Shown here piece after piece: positions 32,646-40,963 of a stretch of DNA of 64,000 nucleotides. Within the stretch, counting starts at the first letter, position 1. Each line of letters starts with the position of its first letter. The notes under the pieces are model-generated. The model was not told the DNA's origin, made no database searches, and was given only the letters and a program-made list of their open reading frames with translations. A program made the position numbers and the translations under genes. This stretch comes from CAXMRP01 sp965216515 (lineage in GTDB: Bacteria > Pseudomonadota > Alphaproteobacteria > Rhizobiales > Afifellaceae): assembly GCA_965216515.1 (NCBI GenBank), contig OZ244173.1, positions 1,550,001-1,614,000 of the forward strand, given 5' to 3'.

Positions 32646-34199
32646 TCAGCTTCGCATCTGCTTGAAAATCCTCGGATCGACGCTGGCCGCACCCAGGATC
32701 CCGCCCCACAGCGCCCCTTGAATGCCCTGGCTGACCACATCCTGCCCGGAGAGATAGAGCCCGTCGATCGGAGTCTTGGCTTGGAGCGCATCACTCAGTA
32801 CGCGTTCAGGCGTCCCGTCCAGCCCATAGAAACGGCCCTCGTGGTGCCCCGTGATCGCCTCCGTTGCCAGGGGCGTTGAAAGCTCACGAAATACAACGAG
32901 CTCGGCCAAATCGGGGAAGTTCGCTTTGAAAAGTGCGAACATCTTGCCCTCAACCTGTTCTTTGAACGCTTTGTATTCCGCCCCGCGCTCACCTGAAGGA
33001 AGACCCGCCCATCGGGCGACGCTGTTCCAATCAGCCCAGACGACCATGTCGCCCGCATATTTCCGCTTGGGCCCGGGATCGTGACTTGGGTCCTTCAGGG
33101 AACCGAATGAGACGAAGAATCCCGGAGGATTGCCCTCTGGCGCGTTGGCCCAGATCGCGTCGATCTCCGCTGTCGGATAGACCCAGTGGTTCGACCGTGT
33201 CGCTCCGGCTCCTTCAACGTCACCTTCAAAGCCAAGAAACAGGTCGAAATGCGCGATGGAGGCGGGCAGCGCCCGGATGTCATTGATCCAGTCCTCGGGG
33301 CCGAAGCCTTCTGGCAGCAAGTTTTCGATTGTTTCGCGCGCACCGATATTGGATATGACGACGTCGGAGCGGATCTCTTCGCCGCCGGATGTCCGCACGC
33401 CGACGACCTTGTCGTCCTCGACCAGAAGCGTTTCCACCTTAACGCCGGCGCGGGCTTCTCCACCCCCTTCGATGATCGTTGGAATCAGATGTTCGGCGTA
33501 TGCCTTGCCGCCCCCGACCGGATACCAAGCGCCGCTTGCCAGATAGCTGCCGCAGATCAGGGCGTGCATGGCGAAGCTTGCCTTGTGGGGACGCCCCCCG
33601 TGATCCCCCCATTGCGCGGTAAAGGCCGCGGCCAGGTCTGGGTTCTGCGTAATGCTGTCGACAACCTCCTGGGTCGTGCGCTTGCACCACTTGTCGATGG
33701 CGCGGTGATTCCACCATTCAATCATGTGGCGGACAAAGTCGGGCATCGCACGGGTTGACGCCAGCGTGTACATCGTTTCCCGCCCTTCCCGGAGCGCGGC
33801 GATCCAAACCTCGATCGCTTCGGCCTCATCGGGGAAGCGATCTTTCAGGTCGCGCTCCTGCGCCTCAAAGGGGCGCGAAAGCGCAAGCGGCGGATTGTCT
33901 GCCAGATGCAGGTTGTCATAGACCGCCCCCATGGATTCGAATTCCATAGGCGTGTGCGCCAGCCAGTCGATCAATCCCCGTTCCCGGTCGTCGGGAGCGA
34001 CGCAGCCCAGATAGTGGATCCCCACGTCCCAGGAAAAGCCCTCCCGCGAGAAGCTGTGCGTGAGACCGCCCAGGGTCGTGTACTGCTCCAGAAGCAACAC
34101 CCGGTGGCCCATCTTCGCCAGTGCGGCCGCCGCTGCCATGCCGCCTATACCCGAGCCGACGACTATGGCATCCCATTTCCTGCGCTCAGTCTTGGCCAT
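32646..34199 (-). CDS. Phytoene-desaturase-like FAD/NAD(P)-dependent oxidoreductase
   Basis: About 517 residues from the ATG at 34199 (or the adjacent one at 34202), placed after GGAGG. The N-terminal Rossmann motif DAIVVGSGIGGMAAAAALAK continues to an LEQY end-of-strand acid. Other marks are GGLTHSFSREGFSWDVGIHY, the second FAD region RTSGGEEIRSDVVISNIG, and the C-terminal GLYLSGQDVVSQGIQGALWG. The layout fits the CrtI, carotenoid isomerase and retinol saturase group. No carotenoid genes are adjacent. The start overlaps the stop of the SnoaL-like gene, so the two are coupled. Confidence 0.92.
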   Translation of the reverse strand: MAKTERRKWDAIVVGSGIGGMAAAAALAKMGHRVLLLEQYTTLGGLTHSFSREGFSWDVGIHYLGCVAPDDRERGLIDWLAHTPMEFESMGAVYDNLHLADNPPLALSRPFEAQERDLKDRFPDEAEAIEVWIAALREGRETMYTLASTRAMPDFVRHMIEWWNHRAIDKWCKRTTQEVVDSITQNPDLAAAFTAQWGDHGGRPHKASFAMHALICGSYLASGAWYPVGGGKAYAEHLIPTIIEGGGEARAGVKVETLLVEDDKVVGVRTSGGEEIRSDVVISNIGARETIENLLPEGFGPEDWINDIRALPASIAHFDLFLGFEGDVEGAGATRSNHWVYPTAEIDAIWANAPEGNPPGFFVSFGSLKDPSHDPGPKRKYAGDMVVWADWNSVARWAGLPSGERGAEYKAFKEQVEGKMFALFKANFPDLAELVVFRELSTPLATEAITGHHEGRFYGLDGTPERVLSDALQAKTPIDGLYLSGQDVVSQGIQGALWGGILGAASVDPRIFKQMRS

Positions 34200-34587
34200 C
34201 ATGTACCTCCGTTGGCTGGCCGGGAACGATGTCCCAGACCTCCACGATCCGGCCGTCCACGATGCGCCAGACGACCACCACGTCCACCATGACGGTGCGG
34301 TTCTCAAAGCTCAGCGTGTTGCGTGACTGGACGACGACCAGTTCCTTGCCGACGGGCGTGGCCGAAACCGGCTCGATCCGGAACGTGCCGCGCGATATCT
34401 CGGCCAGGGCGGCAAAAAAGGCCCGTATGCCCTCCGGCCCCGCATGGTCGCCCTGCAGTTCCGGCAGGTTGGGATTGAAATAGTGCAACACCGCGTCGTC
34501 TGCGAACAGGTGCGCCGAGGCGGCCATGTCACGCCGGTCGAGTTGTTCGAGCAGAACGATATTCGGATGGACTTCGGTCACATTCAC
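34186..34587 (-). CDS. SnoaL-like (NTF2-fold) protein
   Basis: About 133 residues. The GTG at 34587 is my choice because homologous domains start close to this point; an ATG at 34644 gives 19 extra residues that look unrelated. It has the SnoaL/NTF2 pattern: LLEQLDRRDMAASAHLFADD, AVLHYFNPNLPELQGDHAGP, IRAFFAALAEISRG and VVWRIVDGRIVEVWDIVPGQ. Proteins of this fold are small cyclases, isomerases or dehydratases, or binding proteins. It is co-transcribed with the FAD enzyme. Confidence 0.85.
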   Translation of the reverse strand: MNVTEVHPNIVLLEQLDRRDMAASAHLFADDAVLHYFNPNLPELQGDHAGPEGIRAFFAALAEISRGTFRIEPVSATPVGKELVVVQSRNTLSFENRTVMVDVVVVWRIVDGRIVEVWDIVPGQPTEVHDGQD

Positions 34588-34928
34588 GTCTTCGCGTTCT
34601 CGAGGAGGGCATGGGAAGTGTTGCCCGGCACCTGACACAAACACATGGCCGCCAAAGGCGCCTTGATCGCCGTCAATCGGTCGTCAACAGCCCCTGCCGG
34701 CGCTTTGACCTGCCTGGCTTCGATTTGGAATTCCGCCGGCCCCGCCCCACGGACATCTGCCGCCGCGTCCTCCGGCACTGTTGCCGGTCATGATGCGAAC
34801 GGCATTCCCCGTATTTGATGCGTCAAGTCGATCGCACCGGATGACTTCAGGGACCGCATGCCGGCAAATGCCGCTCTGTCGCCCGGTGACCTACGATCCC
34901 GGGCGCAATTGCGCATCGCGCTCCATGA

Positions 34929-35174
34929 TGGAATGGGGACCGGCTCATGAGCGCGGAAAATCCGGATCTTCCCCGGACCGTGCCGGCCGGACCGGACAAT
35001 CCGATGGGACGATTCGCGCTTTATCTGCATTGGCAGTATTTCGCCATCCACGGAACCAACGATCCGATTACCGTCGGCCGTGCAACGACTTCCGGCTGTT
35101 TTCGGCTTTTGCCCGGTCATATCGCCTGGCTGTACGAGCATGCCCGCGTGGGGACCGAGGTTGCCGTCATCTGA
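34929..35174 (+). pseudogene. L,D-transpeptidase, C-terminal remnant
   Basis: The frame reads AENPDLPRTVPAGPDNPMGR, FALYLHWQYFAIHGTNDPIT, then TSGCFRLLPGHIAWLYEHAR: the C-terminal third of a YkuD domain with both His and catalytic Cys. An in-frame TGA at 34926 blocks it upstream, and the N-terminal two-thirds, including the signal peptide, is not found. The 340 bases to its left (34588-34928) show no gene. It differs from the two copper-island enzymes and may be a decayed third copy. Confidence 0.65.
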
Positions 35175-35231
35175 GCCTTGTGATCGAGCGGATCGCATCC
35201 GGAACGGCGGCCACGGTCACTCAATGCGGTA

Positions 35232-35287
35232 TTGACATATTGGAACGTTCTAATAAAACTGAACGGCACATTTGGAACGTTCTAATA
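35232..35287 (+). promoter_or_regulatory. Promoter with two LacI-type operator repeats
   Basis: The 16-mer TTGGAACGTTCTAATA occurs exactly twice, at 35240-35255 and 35272-35287 (32 bp apart, three helix turns). Its core GGAACGTTC/TTAGAACGTTCCAA is a dyad with a central CG, typical of LacI-family operators. A -35-like TTGACA at 35232-35237 and a TAAAAC at 35254-35259 flank the first copy. A repressor bound at both sites would cover the promoter and block the oxidoreductase/transporter operon. No LacI gene lies in the window. Confidence 0.75.
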
Positions 35288-35301
35288 GTGCGGGGGTTGC
35301 G

Positions 35302-36303
35302 ATGCGGTGGGGACTGATAGGCGCAAGCCGGATCGCGTCAGGCTTCGTAATCGACGCAATCCGTACCCAATCCGGTTCCCAAATCGTATCGGTCCTGAGC
35401 ACCGATGAATCCAGGGGCAAGAAATTTGCCCGGGACAATGGAATTGCGCACTGCTGTCTCGATCTGGACGAGCTTCTGGCCGATGACAGTATCGACGCTG
35501 TCTACATCTCCACAACCAACGACAAGCACCATGCCCAGGCGATGGCGGCGATCGCCGCCGGCAAGCATGTCCTGTGCGAAAAACCACTGGCCATGACGCT
35601 TGCCGACGCCATCGAGATGGTGCGGGCAGCGGCGGACAGGGGCGTCGTTTTCGCCACCAATCATCACCTTCGCAACGCCGGCTCGCACCTGGCGATCCGC
35701 GATCAGATCACCTCAGGGCAGATCGGCAATGTTTTGAGCGTTCGGGTTTTTCACGCCGTAAGCCTGCCCGCGCACCTGCAGGGCTGGCGGATCAACGATC
35801 CAGCCGCCGGCGGCGGCGTCATTCCTGACATCGTCGTGCACGACGCCGATACCATCCGTTTCTATCTGGAGGAAGATCCGATGGAGGTTGTCGCCAAGTC
35901 CGGCACAAGCGGTCTTGGACAGGGCGTTGAGGATAGTGTCATGTCGGTCTGGACGATGCCCTCCGGCGCCATGGTTCAAACCCATGAGAGCTTCACCCAC
36001 CCCTTCTCCGGCACCGGCATCGAGGTGCACGGCACCAAGGGTTCGATCTTCGCCCGCAATGTCATGACCCAGCAGCCGGTCGGCGAAATCCGGCTGGAGG
36101 ACGACACCGGCCGGCGGCAGGTCCCTTTTGAACGGCACAATCTCTACCACCGCGCCCTGCGCCTTTTCGTGGCAGCGACACAGGGCCTGGAGCGTCCCGC
36201 AGCGGACGGCGTGGACGGCGTGAAGTCCCTGGCTGTTGCCCTGGCCGTCAGCGCCGCTGCATCGTCGGGCAGGTCCGTTCCGGTCGACTACGGCGGCATC
36301 TAG
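35302..36303 (+). CDS. Gfo/Idh/MocA-family oxidoreductase
   Basis: 333 residues from the ATG at 35302. N-terminal Rossmann fold (RWGLIGASRIASGFVIDAI), the family EKP motif (HVLCEKPLAMTLADA, catalytic Lys), NHHLRNAGSHLAIRD, and a C-terminal sheet domain (GGGVIPDIVVHDADTIRFYL). It oxidises a sugar or inositol derivative with NAD(P)+. It lies just after the operator pair and upstream of a sugar ABC transporter, so it probably acts on the imported substrate. Confidence 0.92.
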   Translation: MRWGLIGASRIASGFVIDAIRTQSGSQIVSVLSTDESRGKKFARDNGIAHCCLDLDELLADDSIDAVYISTTNDKHHAQAMAAIAAGKHVLCEKPLAMTLADAIEMVRAAADRGVVFATNHHLRNAGSHLAIRDQITSGQIGNVLSVRVFHAVSLPAHLQGWRINDPAAGGGVIPDIVVHDADTIRFYLEEDPMEVVAKSGTSGLGQGVEDSVMSVWTMPSGAMVQTHESFTHPFSGTGIEVHGTKGSIFARNVMTQQPVGEIRLEDDTGRRQVPFERHNLYHRALRLFVAATQGLERPAADGVDGVKSLAVALAVSAAASSGRSVPVDYGGI

Positions 36304-36739
36304 GCCATGACGCCGAAAGCCTCCCCGGTGGATAACACTGTGGGCCAATTCGCCGGCAAATGGAGGATCGAGCAGGACAGCGCGGCGCCGGCACAAAAAA
36401 AGCGCGGTGAAGCTATCGGCCTTCTCCAAGATGCTGTATACGGCCCGGCGGCTGGCGCCCGGAATGAAGGTGTCGGCACATATCCGGATTTCGCGTTGCA
36501 CGCACTGGCGGAAGCGTTCGGACGAACATGTGGATCGGCGGATCCACGAACGCACCCATTGGCAAGGCAAGACAAGAGCAGTGCGAAGCGGAAATTGAAC
36601 CGATCTGGAATTGAAGGGTTTTTGGAGACCAGGACCGCAACGATCCGGACCGGTCGCATGCGTCCGCGGCAGCAACGAACAGGCTGGTGCTGACGCGAAG
36701 AACAATATTGAATGTATCTACGCAACCAGGGAGAAAACC
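36304..36739. other. Intergenic stretch with no recognised gene
   Basis: 436 bases between the oxidoreductase and the binding-protein gene. Open frames here lack ribosome sites and resemble nothing I know. A ribosome-site-like AGGGAGAA precedes the binding-protein start at 36740. The stretch may contain a second promoter for the transporter genes, but no clear -35/-10 pair stands out. Confidence 0.4.
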
Positions 36740-37984
36740 ATGCGTAAGTTTCTAGCAGCAATGACATCGATAGCCGCATTGGGCACCGTCAGTGTCGCCC
36801 AGGCGCAGGACGTTGAAGTCCTGCACTGGTGGACGTCTGGCGGCGAAGCATCGGCTCTCAACGTTCTGAAAGAAGACCTCATGAAAGGTGGGATCGGCTG
36901 GAAGGACATGCCGGTCGCTGGCGGAGGCGGCACCCAGGCGATGACCGTCCTCAGGGCCCGCGTGACATCGGGCAATCCACCGACGGCCGTGCAGATGCTC
37001 GGATTTGACATCACCGACTGGGCCAAGGAAGGCGCACTGGCCGACCTGAACGCCGTGGCAACCGAAGAAGGCTGGGACGCGGTCGTACCGGCAGCGCTTC
37101 AGAAGTTCTCCAAGCACAGCGGCAAGTGGGTTGCCGCCCCGGTCAATGTCCACTCCACGAACTGGGTCTGGGCGAACAAGGCACTGCTTGACGAACTGGG
37201 AATCGCCGTTCCGCAAACCTGGGACGAACTGGTCGCCGCGATGCAGAAGGTGAAAGATGCCGGCAAAGTGGCTGTCGCGCACGGTGGCCAGGCCTGGCAG
37301 GATGCCACGATCTTCGATGCCGTCGTCATGTCGACCGGCGGACCTGACCTCTACACCAAGGCATTCATCGATCTCGATTCCGATGCCCTGGGTTCCGATG
37401 GCATGAAGGAATCCTTCGACCGGATGTCGGTAATCCGCAGCTTTGTCGATGACAACTTTTCAGGCCGCGACTGGAACCTTGCCACGGCGATGGTCATCAA
37501 CGGCGAGGCCGCCTTCCAGTTCATGGGCGACTGGGCCAAGGGTGAATTCCTGAACGCCGGCAAAAAGCCGGGTGAAGACTTTCTCTGCTTCCGGTTCCCG
37601 GGCACCCAGAACCAGGTGACGTTCAATTCCGATCAGTTCGCCTTGTTCAACCAGGGCGGTGCGGTTTCATCGGAACAGGCGGCGCTCGCCAAGGCGATCA
37701 TGTCGCCTTCGTTCCAGTCGGCCTTCAACGTGGTCAAGGGTTCGGTCCCGGCGCGGATCGATGTCTCCGACGAGGCATTTGACGCCTGCGGCAAGCAGGG
37801 CATGAAGGACCTTGCCGCGGCTTCGTCCTCCGGCAACCTGTTCGGCTCCATGGCACACGGTCATGCGGATCCGGCCGCGGTGAAGAACGCCATCTACGAT
37901 GTGGTTACCGCGCATTTCAACGGCGAGTACGACTCAGCGACTGCGGTCCAGGAGCTCGTCACTGCCGTCGAAATCAACAAGTAA
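36740..37984 (+). CDS. Sugar ABC transporter, periplasmic substrate-binding protein
   Basis: 414 residues from the ATG at 36740, with signal peptide MRKFLAAMTSIAALGTVSVA ending at AQA. The mature start EVLHWWTSGGEASALNVLKE is the hallmark of the family-1 (glucose/oligosaccharide-type) binding proteins. GLDDTW-like motifs are replaced by VPQTWDELVAAMQKVKDAGK, and FQFMGDWAKGEF is conserved. A strong hairpin follows its stop codon, which should keep its mRNA more abundant than that of the permeases. Confidence 0.93.
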   Translation: MRKFLAAMTSIAALGTVSVAQAQDVEVLHWWTSGGEASALNVLKEDLMKGGIGWKDMPVAGGGGTQAMTVLRARVTSGNPPTAVQMLGFDITDWAKEGALADLNAVATEEGWDAVVPAALQKFSKHSGKWVAAPVNVHSTNWVWANKALLDELGIAVPQTWDELVAAMQKVKDAGKVAVAHGGQAWQDATIFDAVVMSTGGPDLYTKAFIDLDSDALGSDGMKESFDRMSVIRSFVDDNFSGRDWNLATAMVINGEAAFQFMGDWAKGEFLNAGKKPGEDFLCFRFPGTQNQVTFNSDQFALFNQGGAVSSEQAALAKAIMSPSFQSAFNVVKGSVPARIDVSDEAFDACGKQGMKDLAAASSSGNLFGSMAHGHADPAAVKNAIYDVVTAHFNGEYDSATAVQELVTAVEINK

Positions 37985-37996
37985 GTCGGCAATACC

Positions 37997-38020
37997 GGGG
38001 AGAGCGGCACCGCTCTCCCC
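37997..38020 (+). terminator. 11-bp perfect hairpin after the binding-protein gene
   Basis: GGGGAGAGCGG, loop CA, CCGCTCTCCCC, then TTAATG. There is only a weak T run, so it probably stabilises upstream mRNA or causes partial termination. Transporter operons commonly raise binding-protein levels this way. Confidence 0.7.
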
Positions 38021-38038
38021 TTAATGCGAGGACCAGCT

Positions 38039-38953
38039 ATGACAACCGCAGCGCATCCGACCGCGGCGCGAGCATCTGGCCGAAGTGGTGATTGGCTGAG
38101 AGATGCCCTCCCCAAGCTCGTGCTGAGCCCCAGCCTGATGATCGTATTGGTCTTCGTGTACGGTTTCATCCTGTTTACGTTTTACCTGTCCTTCACCGAC
38201 AGCCGCATCCTCCCCAGTTTCGGGCTGGTTGGCTGGCAGAACTATCAGCGTCTGTTCTCCGTGCGGGCCTGGGACATCGCAATCGAAAATCTGCTGATCT
38301 TCGGCACGCTGTACATCTTGATTTGCTGTGTGATCGGCCTGTTTCTTGCGATCCTTCTCGACCAGAAAATTCGCGCCGAGGGATTCATCCGCACAATATA
38401 CCTCTACCCCATGGCGCTCAGTTTCATCGTTACCGGGACCGCCTGGAAATGGTTTCTCGATCCGGGGATCGGCCTCCAGGCCGTTGTCCGTTCGTGGGGC
38501 TGGGAAAGCTTCACGTTCGAGTGGATCAAGGATAGCGACATGGCGATCTACACCATCGTCATCGCGGCAGTCTGGCAGACCAGCGGTTTTGTCATGGCGA
38601 TGTTTCTGGCCGGACTTCGCGGTATCGACAACGAAGTGATGAAAGCGGCGCAGATCGATGGCGCCTCCACATTCGCGCTTTACCGCCGCATCGTCATTCC
38701 GCAGTTGCGGCCGGCCTTCATGTCGGCATTCGTGGTGCTCGCCCATATGGCGATCAAGTCCTATGACCTGATTATCGCGCTCACCGGCGGCGGTCCGGGT
38801 ACGGCAACCGAACTGCCTGCGACATTCATGTATTCCTATACCTTCACCCGCAACCAGATGGGGATAGGCGCCGCTTCGGCAACGATCATGCTGATGTCGA
38901 TCGCCGCGATCATGGTTCCCTACATTTGGTCGGAACTCCGGGAGAAGAAGTGA
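38039..38953 (+). CDS. Sugar ABC transporter permease (MalF type)
   Basis: 304 residues from the ATG at 38039 (GAGG upstream). Six-helix inner-membrane permease; helices are recognisable at LMIVLVFVYGFILFTFYLSF, LLIFGTLYILICCVIGLFLA and others. The EAA loop that docks on the ATPase is EVMKAAQIDGASTFALYRRI. Its TGA overlaps the start of the second permease (TGATG). Confidence 0.95.
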   Translation: MTTAAHPTAARASGRSGDWLRDALPKLVLSPSLMIVLVFVYGFILFTFYLSFTDSRILPSFGLVGWQNYQRLFSVRAWDIAIENLLIFGTLYILICCVIGLFLAILLDQKIRAEGFIRTIYLYPMALSFIVTGTAWKWFLDPGIGLQAVVRSWGWESFTFEWIKDSDMAIYTIVIAAVWQTSGFVMAMFLAGLRGIDNEVMKAAQIDGASTFALYRRIVIPQLRPAFMSAFVVLAHMAIKSYDLIIALTGGGPGTATELPATFMYSYTFTRNQMGIGAASATIMLMSIAAIMVPYIWSELREKK

Positions 38954-39843
38954 TGGCCACCGCTTCATCGGCAGCAACACAGCAGGTCATTCGCACCGGC
39001 GTCGGCGCGCGTTTCGTTATCTACACGATCCTCGCGATATTCTGCCTGTATTACCTTCTACCGCTCTATGTCATGGTCGTGAATTCGCTCAAACCATTGG
39101 GCGAGATCCAGGCCGGCGGCATGATGTCCCTTCCCGGCGACTGGACGATCGCACCATGGGCAAGCGCCTGGTCTTCAGCGCAGGTCGGGGTCGAGGCGAC
39201 CGGACTGCGGCCCTATTTCATCAACTCGATTCTGATGGTCGTCCCGGCGGTCGCCTTGTCGACGATCCTCGGGGCGCTGAACGGCTACGTCCTGACCAAA
39301 TGGCGCTTCCGGGGCGATACGATCATCTTCGGTCTGCTGTTGTTCGGCTGCTTCATCCCGTTCCAGATGGTGCTTATTCCCATGGCCCGGATGCTCGGCT
39401 TGATGGGGTTGGCGGGCACCGTTCCGGGGCTGGTCTTCGTGCACCTTGTCTATGGAATCGGCTTTTCGACACTTTACTTCAAGAACTACTATCAGCAGTT
39501 CCCGACCGAACTGGTCCGCGCCGCCATGATCGATGGCGCGGGGTTCTTCACGATTTTCCGCCGCATCCTGCTGCCGGCTTCCGGGCCGATCGCCGTTGTT
39601 TGCATTATTTGGCAGTTCACCAACATCTGGAACGACTTTCTGTTCGGCGCCTCGTTCTCGGATTTTGACAGCCAGCCGATGACCGTGGCCCTCAACAATC
39701 TCGTTCAGTCCTCAACCGGCGTGAAGGAGTACAACGTCCACTTCGCTGGGGCGATCCTCGCAGCGCTTCCCACACTCCTCGTTTACGTCGTCGCAGGCCG
39801 CTATTTCGTACGCGGCCTGATGGCAGGCTCTGTGAAAGGATAA
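38953..39843 (+). CDS. Sugar ABC transporter permease (MalG type)
   Basis: 296 residues, second half of the permease pair. Helices include FVIYTILAIFCLYYLLPLYV and LLLFGCFIPFQMVLIPMARM. The EAA loop is ELVRAAMIDGAGFFTIFRRI. The C-terminus RYFVRGLMAGSVKG is typical of MalG-type subunits. The ATPase gene starts 4 bp after its stop. Confidence 0.95.
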   Translation: MATASSAATQQVIRTGVGARFVIYTILAIFCLYYLLPLYVMVVNSLKPLGEIQAGGMMSLPGDWTIAPWASAWSSAQVGVEATGLRPYFINSILMVVPAVALSTILGALNGYVLTKWRFRGDTIIFGLLLFGCFIPFQMVLIPMARMLGLMGLAGTVPGLVFVHLVYGIGFSTLYFKNYYQQFPTELVRAAMIDGAGFFTIFRRILLPASGPIAVVCIIWQFTNIWNDFLFGASFSDFDSQPMTVALNNLVQSSTGVKEYNVHFAGAILAALPTLLVYVVAGRYFVRGLMAGSVKG

Positions 39844-39847
39844 TCGA

Positions 39848-40960
39848 ATGGGTTTTCTCGACATCAACAGCGCAACGAAATCCTATGGGCCGGTCAAAGT
39901 GCTTCACGAGACGGATATTTCCATTGATGAAGGGGAATTCCTGGTACTCGTCGGGCCCTCCGGATGCGGAAAGTCCACGCTTCTCAACATGATTGCCGGC
40001 CTTGAGGAGGTCACCAGCGGCGACATCGCGATCAAGGGCCGGTCGATGACCGGGGTGAAACCGGCCGACCGGAACATCGCGATGGTTTTCCAGTCCTACG
40101 CCCTCTATCCGACGATGAATGTGTCCCAGAACATCGCCTTCGGGCTTGAGATGCACGGGATCGCCAAGCCTGAACGCGACAAGGCGGTTGCCGAGGTTGC
40201 CGACCTTTTGCAGATCACGCATCTGCTCCAGCGCAAACCCGGTCAATTGTCCGGCGGCCAGCGCCAGCGTGTTGCCATGGGCCGGGCGCTGGTGCGCAAT
40301 CCCGATGTTTTCCTGTTCGACGAACCGCTTTCAAATCTCGACGCGAAATTGCGCGTGGACATGCGGACCGAAATCAAGAAACTCCACAACAAGCTTGGCA
40401 CCACAATCGTCTATGTGACCCACGATCAGATCGAGGCGCTGACACTCTCAACCCGGATCGCGGTGATGTTTGGCGGTCACGTGCAACAGCTCGGCACGCC
40501 CAAGGAGGTCTACGAACGGCCGGCCAACATGTTCGTCGCCGGCTTCATGGGCTCGCCGTCGATGAACCTTTTCCCGGCCAAGGTCGTGGTTGAAAACGAC
40601 CGGGCCGCCGCCCGGATCGCGCTGGACGACGATTCCACCGTCACCCTGCCCTTTCCCGACCAAAGCGCCATGGCCGCACATGCAGACCGCGACGTGATTC
40701 TCGGGATCCGCCCGGAAGCCATTACCGATCCCGACGGCGCTGACCGCAACAGCAAGTCCGTCCACAGCCTTGAGGCCCGGGTCGAAGTGACCGAGCCGGC
40801 CGGTTCGGATACCTTTGTCGTCACCCACCTGGGCGGCACCGAGGTGACAGGGCGGTTCCGCGCCGATGTCGATGTTCAGCCGGGCAAGGTTTTTCCGTTT
40901 GCAGTCAATATGGACAAGGCGGTCGCCTTCGATCCGGAGTCAGAAAACCGTATTGGCTGA
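39848..40960 (+). CDS. Sugar ABC transporter ATPase (UgpC/MalK type)
   Basis: 370 residues. Walker A is GPSGCGKSTLLNMIAGL, the Q-loop is in VFQSYALYPTMNV, the signature is LSGGQRQRVAMGRALV, Walker B is FLFDEPLSNLDAKLR, and the switch His is in YVTHDQIEALTLS. The C-terminal TOBE domain (FMGSPSMNLFPAKV, GIRPEAITDP) is complete here, unlike the fragment at 12044. It probably energises the adjacent permeases. Confidence 0.95.
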   Translation: MGFLDINSATKSYGPVKVLHETDISIDEGEFLVLVGPSGCGKSTLLNMIAGLEEVTSGDIAIKGRSMTGVKPADRNIAMVFQSYALYPTMNVSQNIAFGLEMHGIAKPERDKAVAEVADLLQITHLLQRKPGQLSGGQRQRVAMGRALVRNPDVFLFDEPLSNLDAKLRVDMRTEIKKLHNKLGTTIVYVTHDQIEALTLSTRIAVMFGGHVQQLGTPKEVYERPANMFVAGFMGSPSMNLFPAKVVVENDRAAARIALDDDSTVTLPFPDQSAMAAHADRDVILGIRPEAITDPDGADRNSKSVHSLEARVEVTEPAGSDTFVVTHLGGTEVTGRFRADVDVQPGKVFPFAVNMDKAVAFDPESENRIG

Positions 40961-40963
40961 AGT

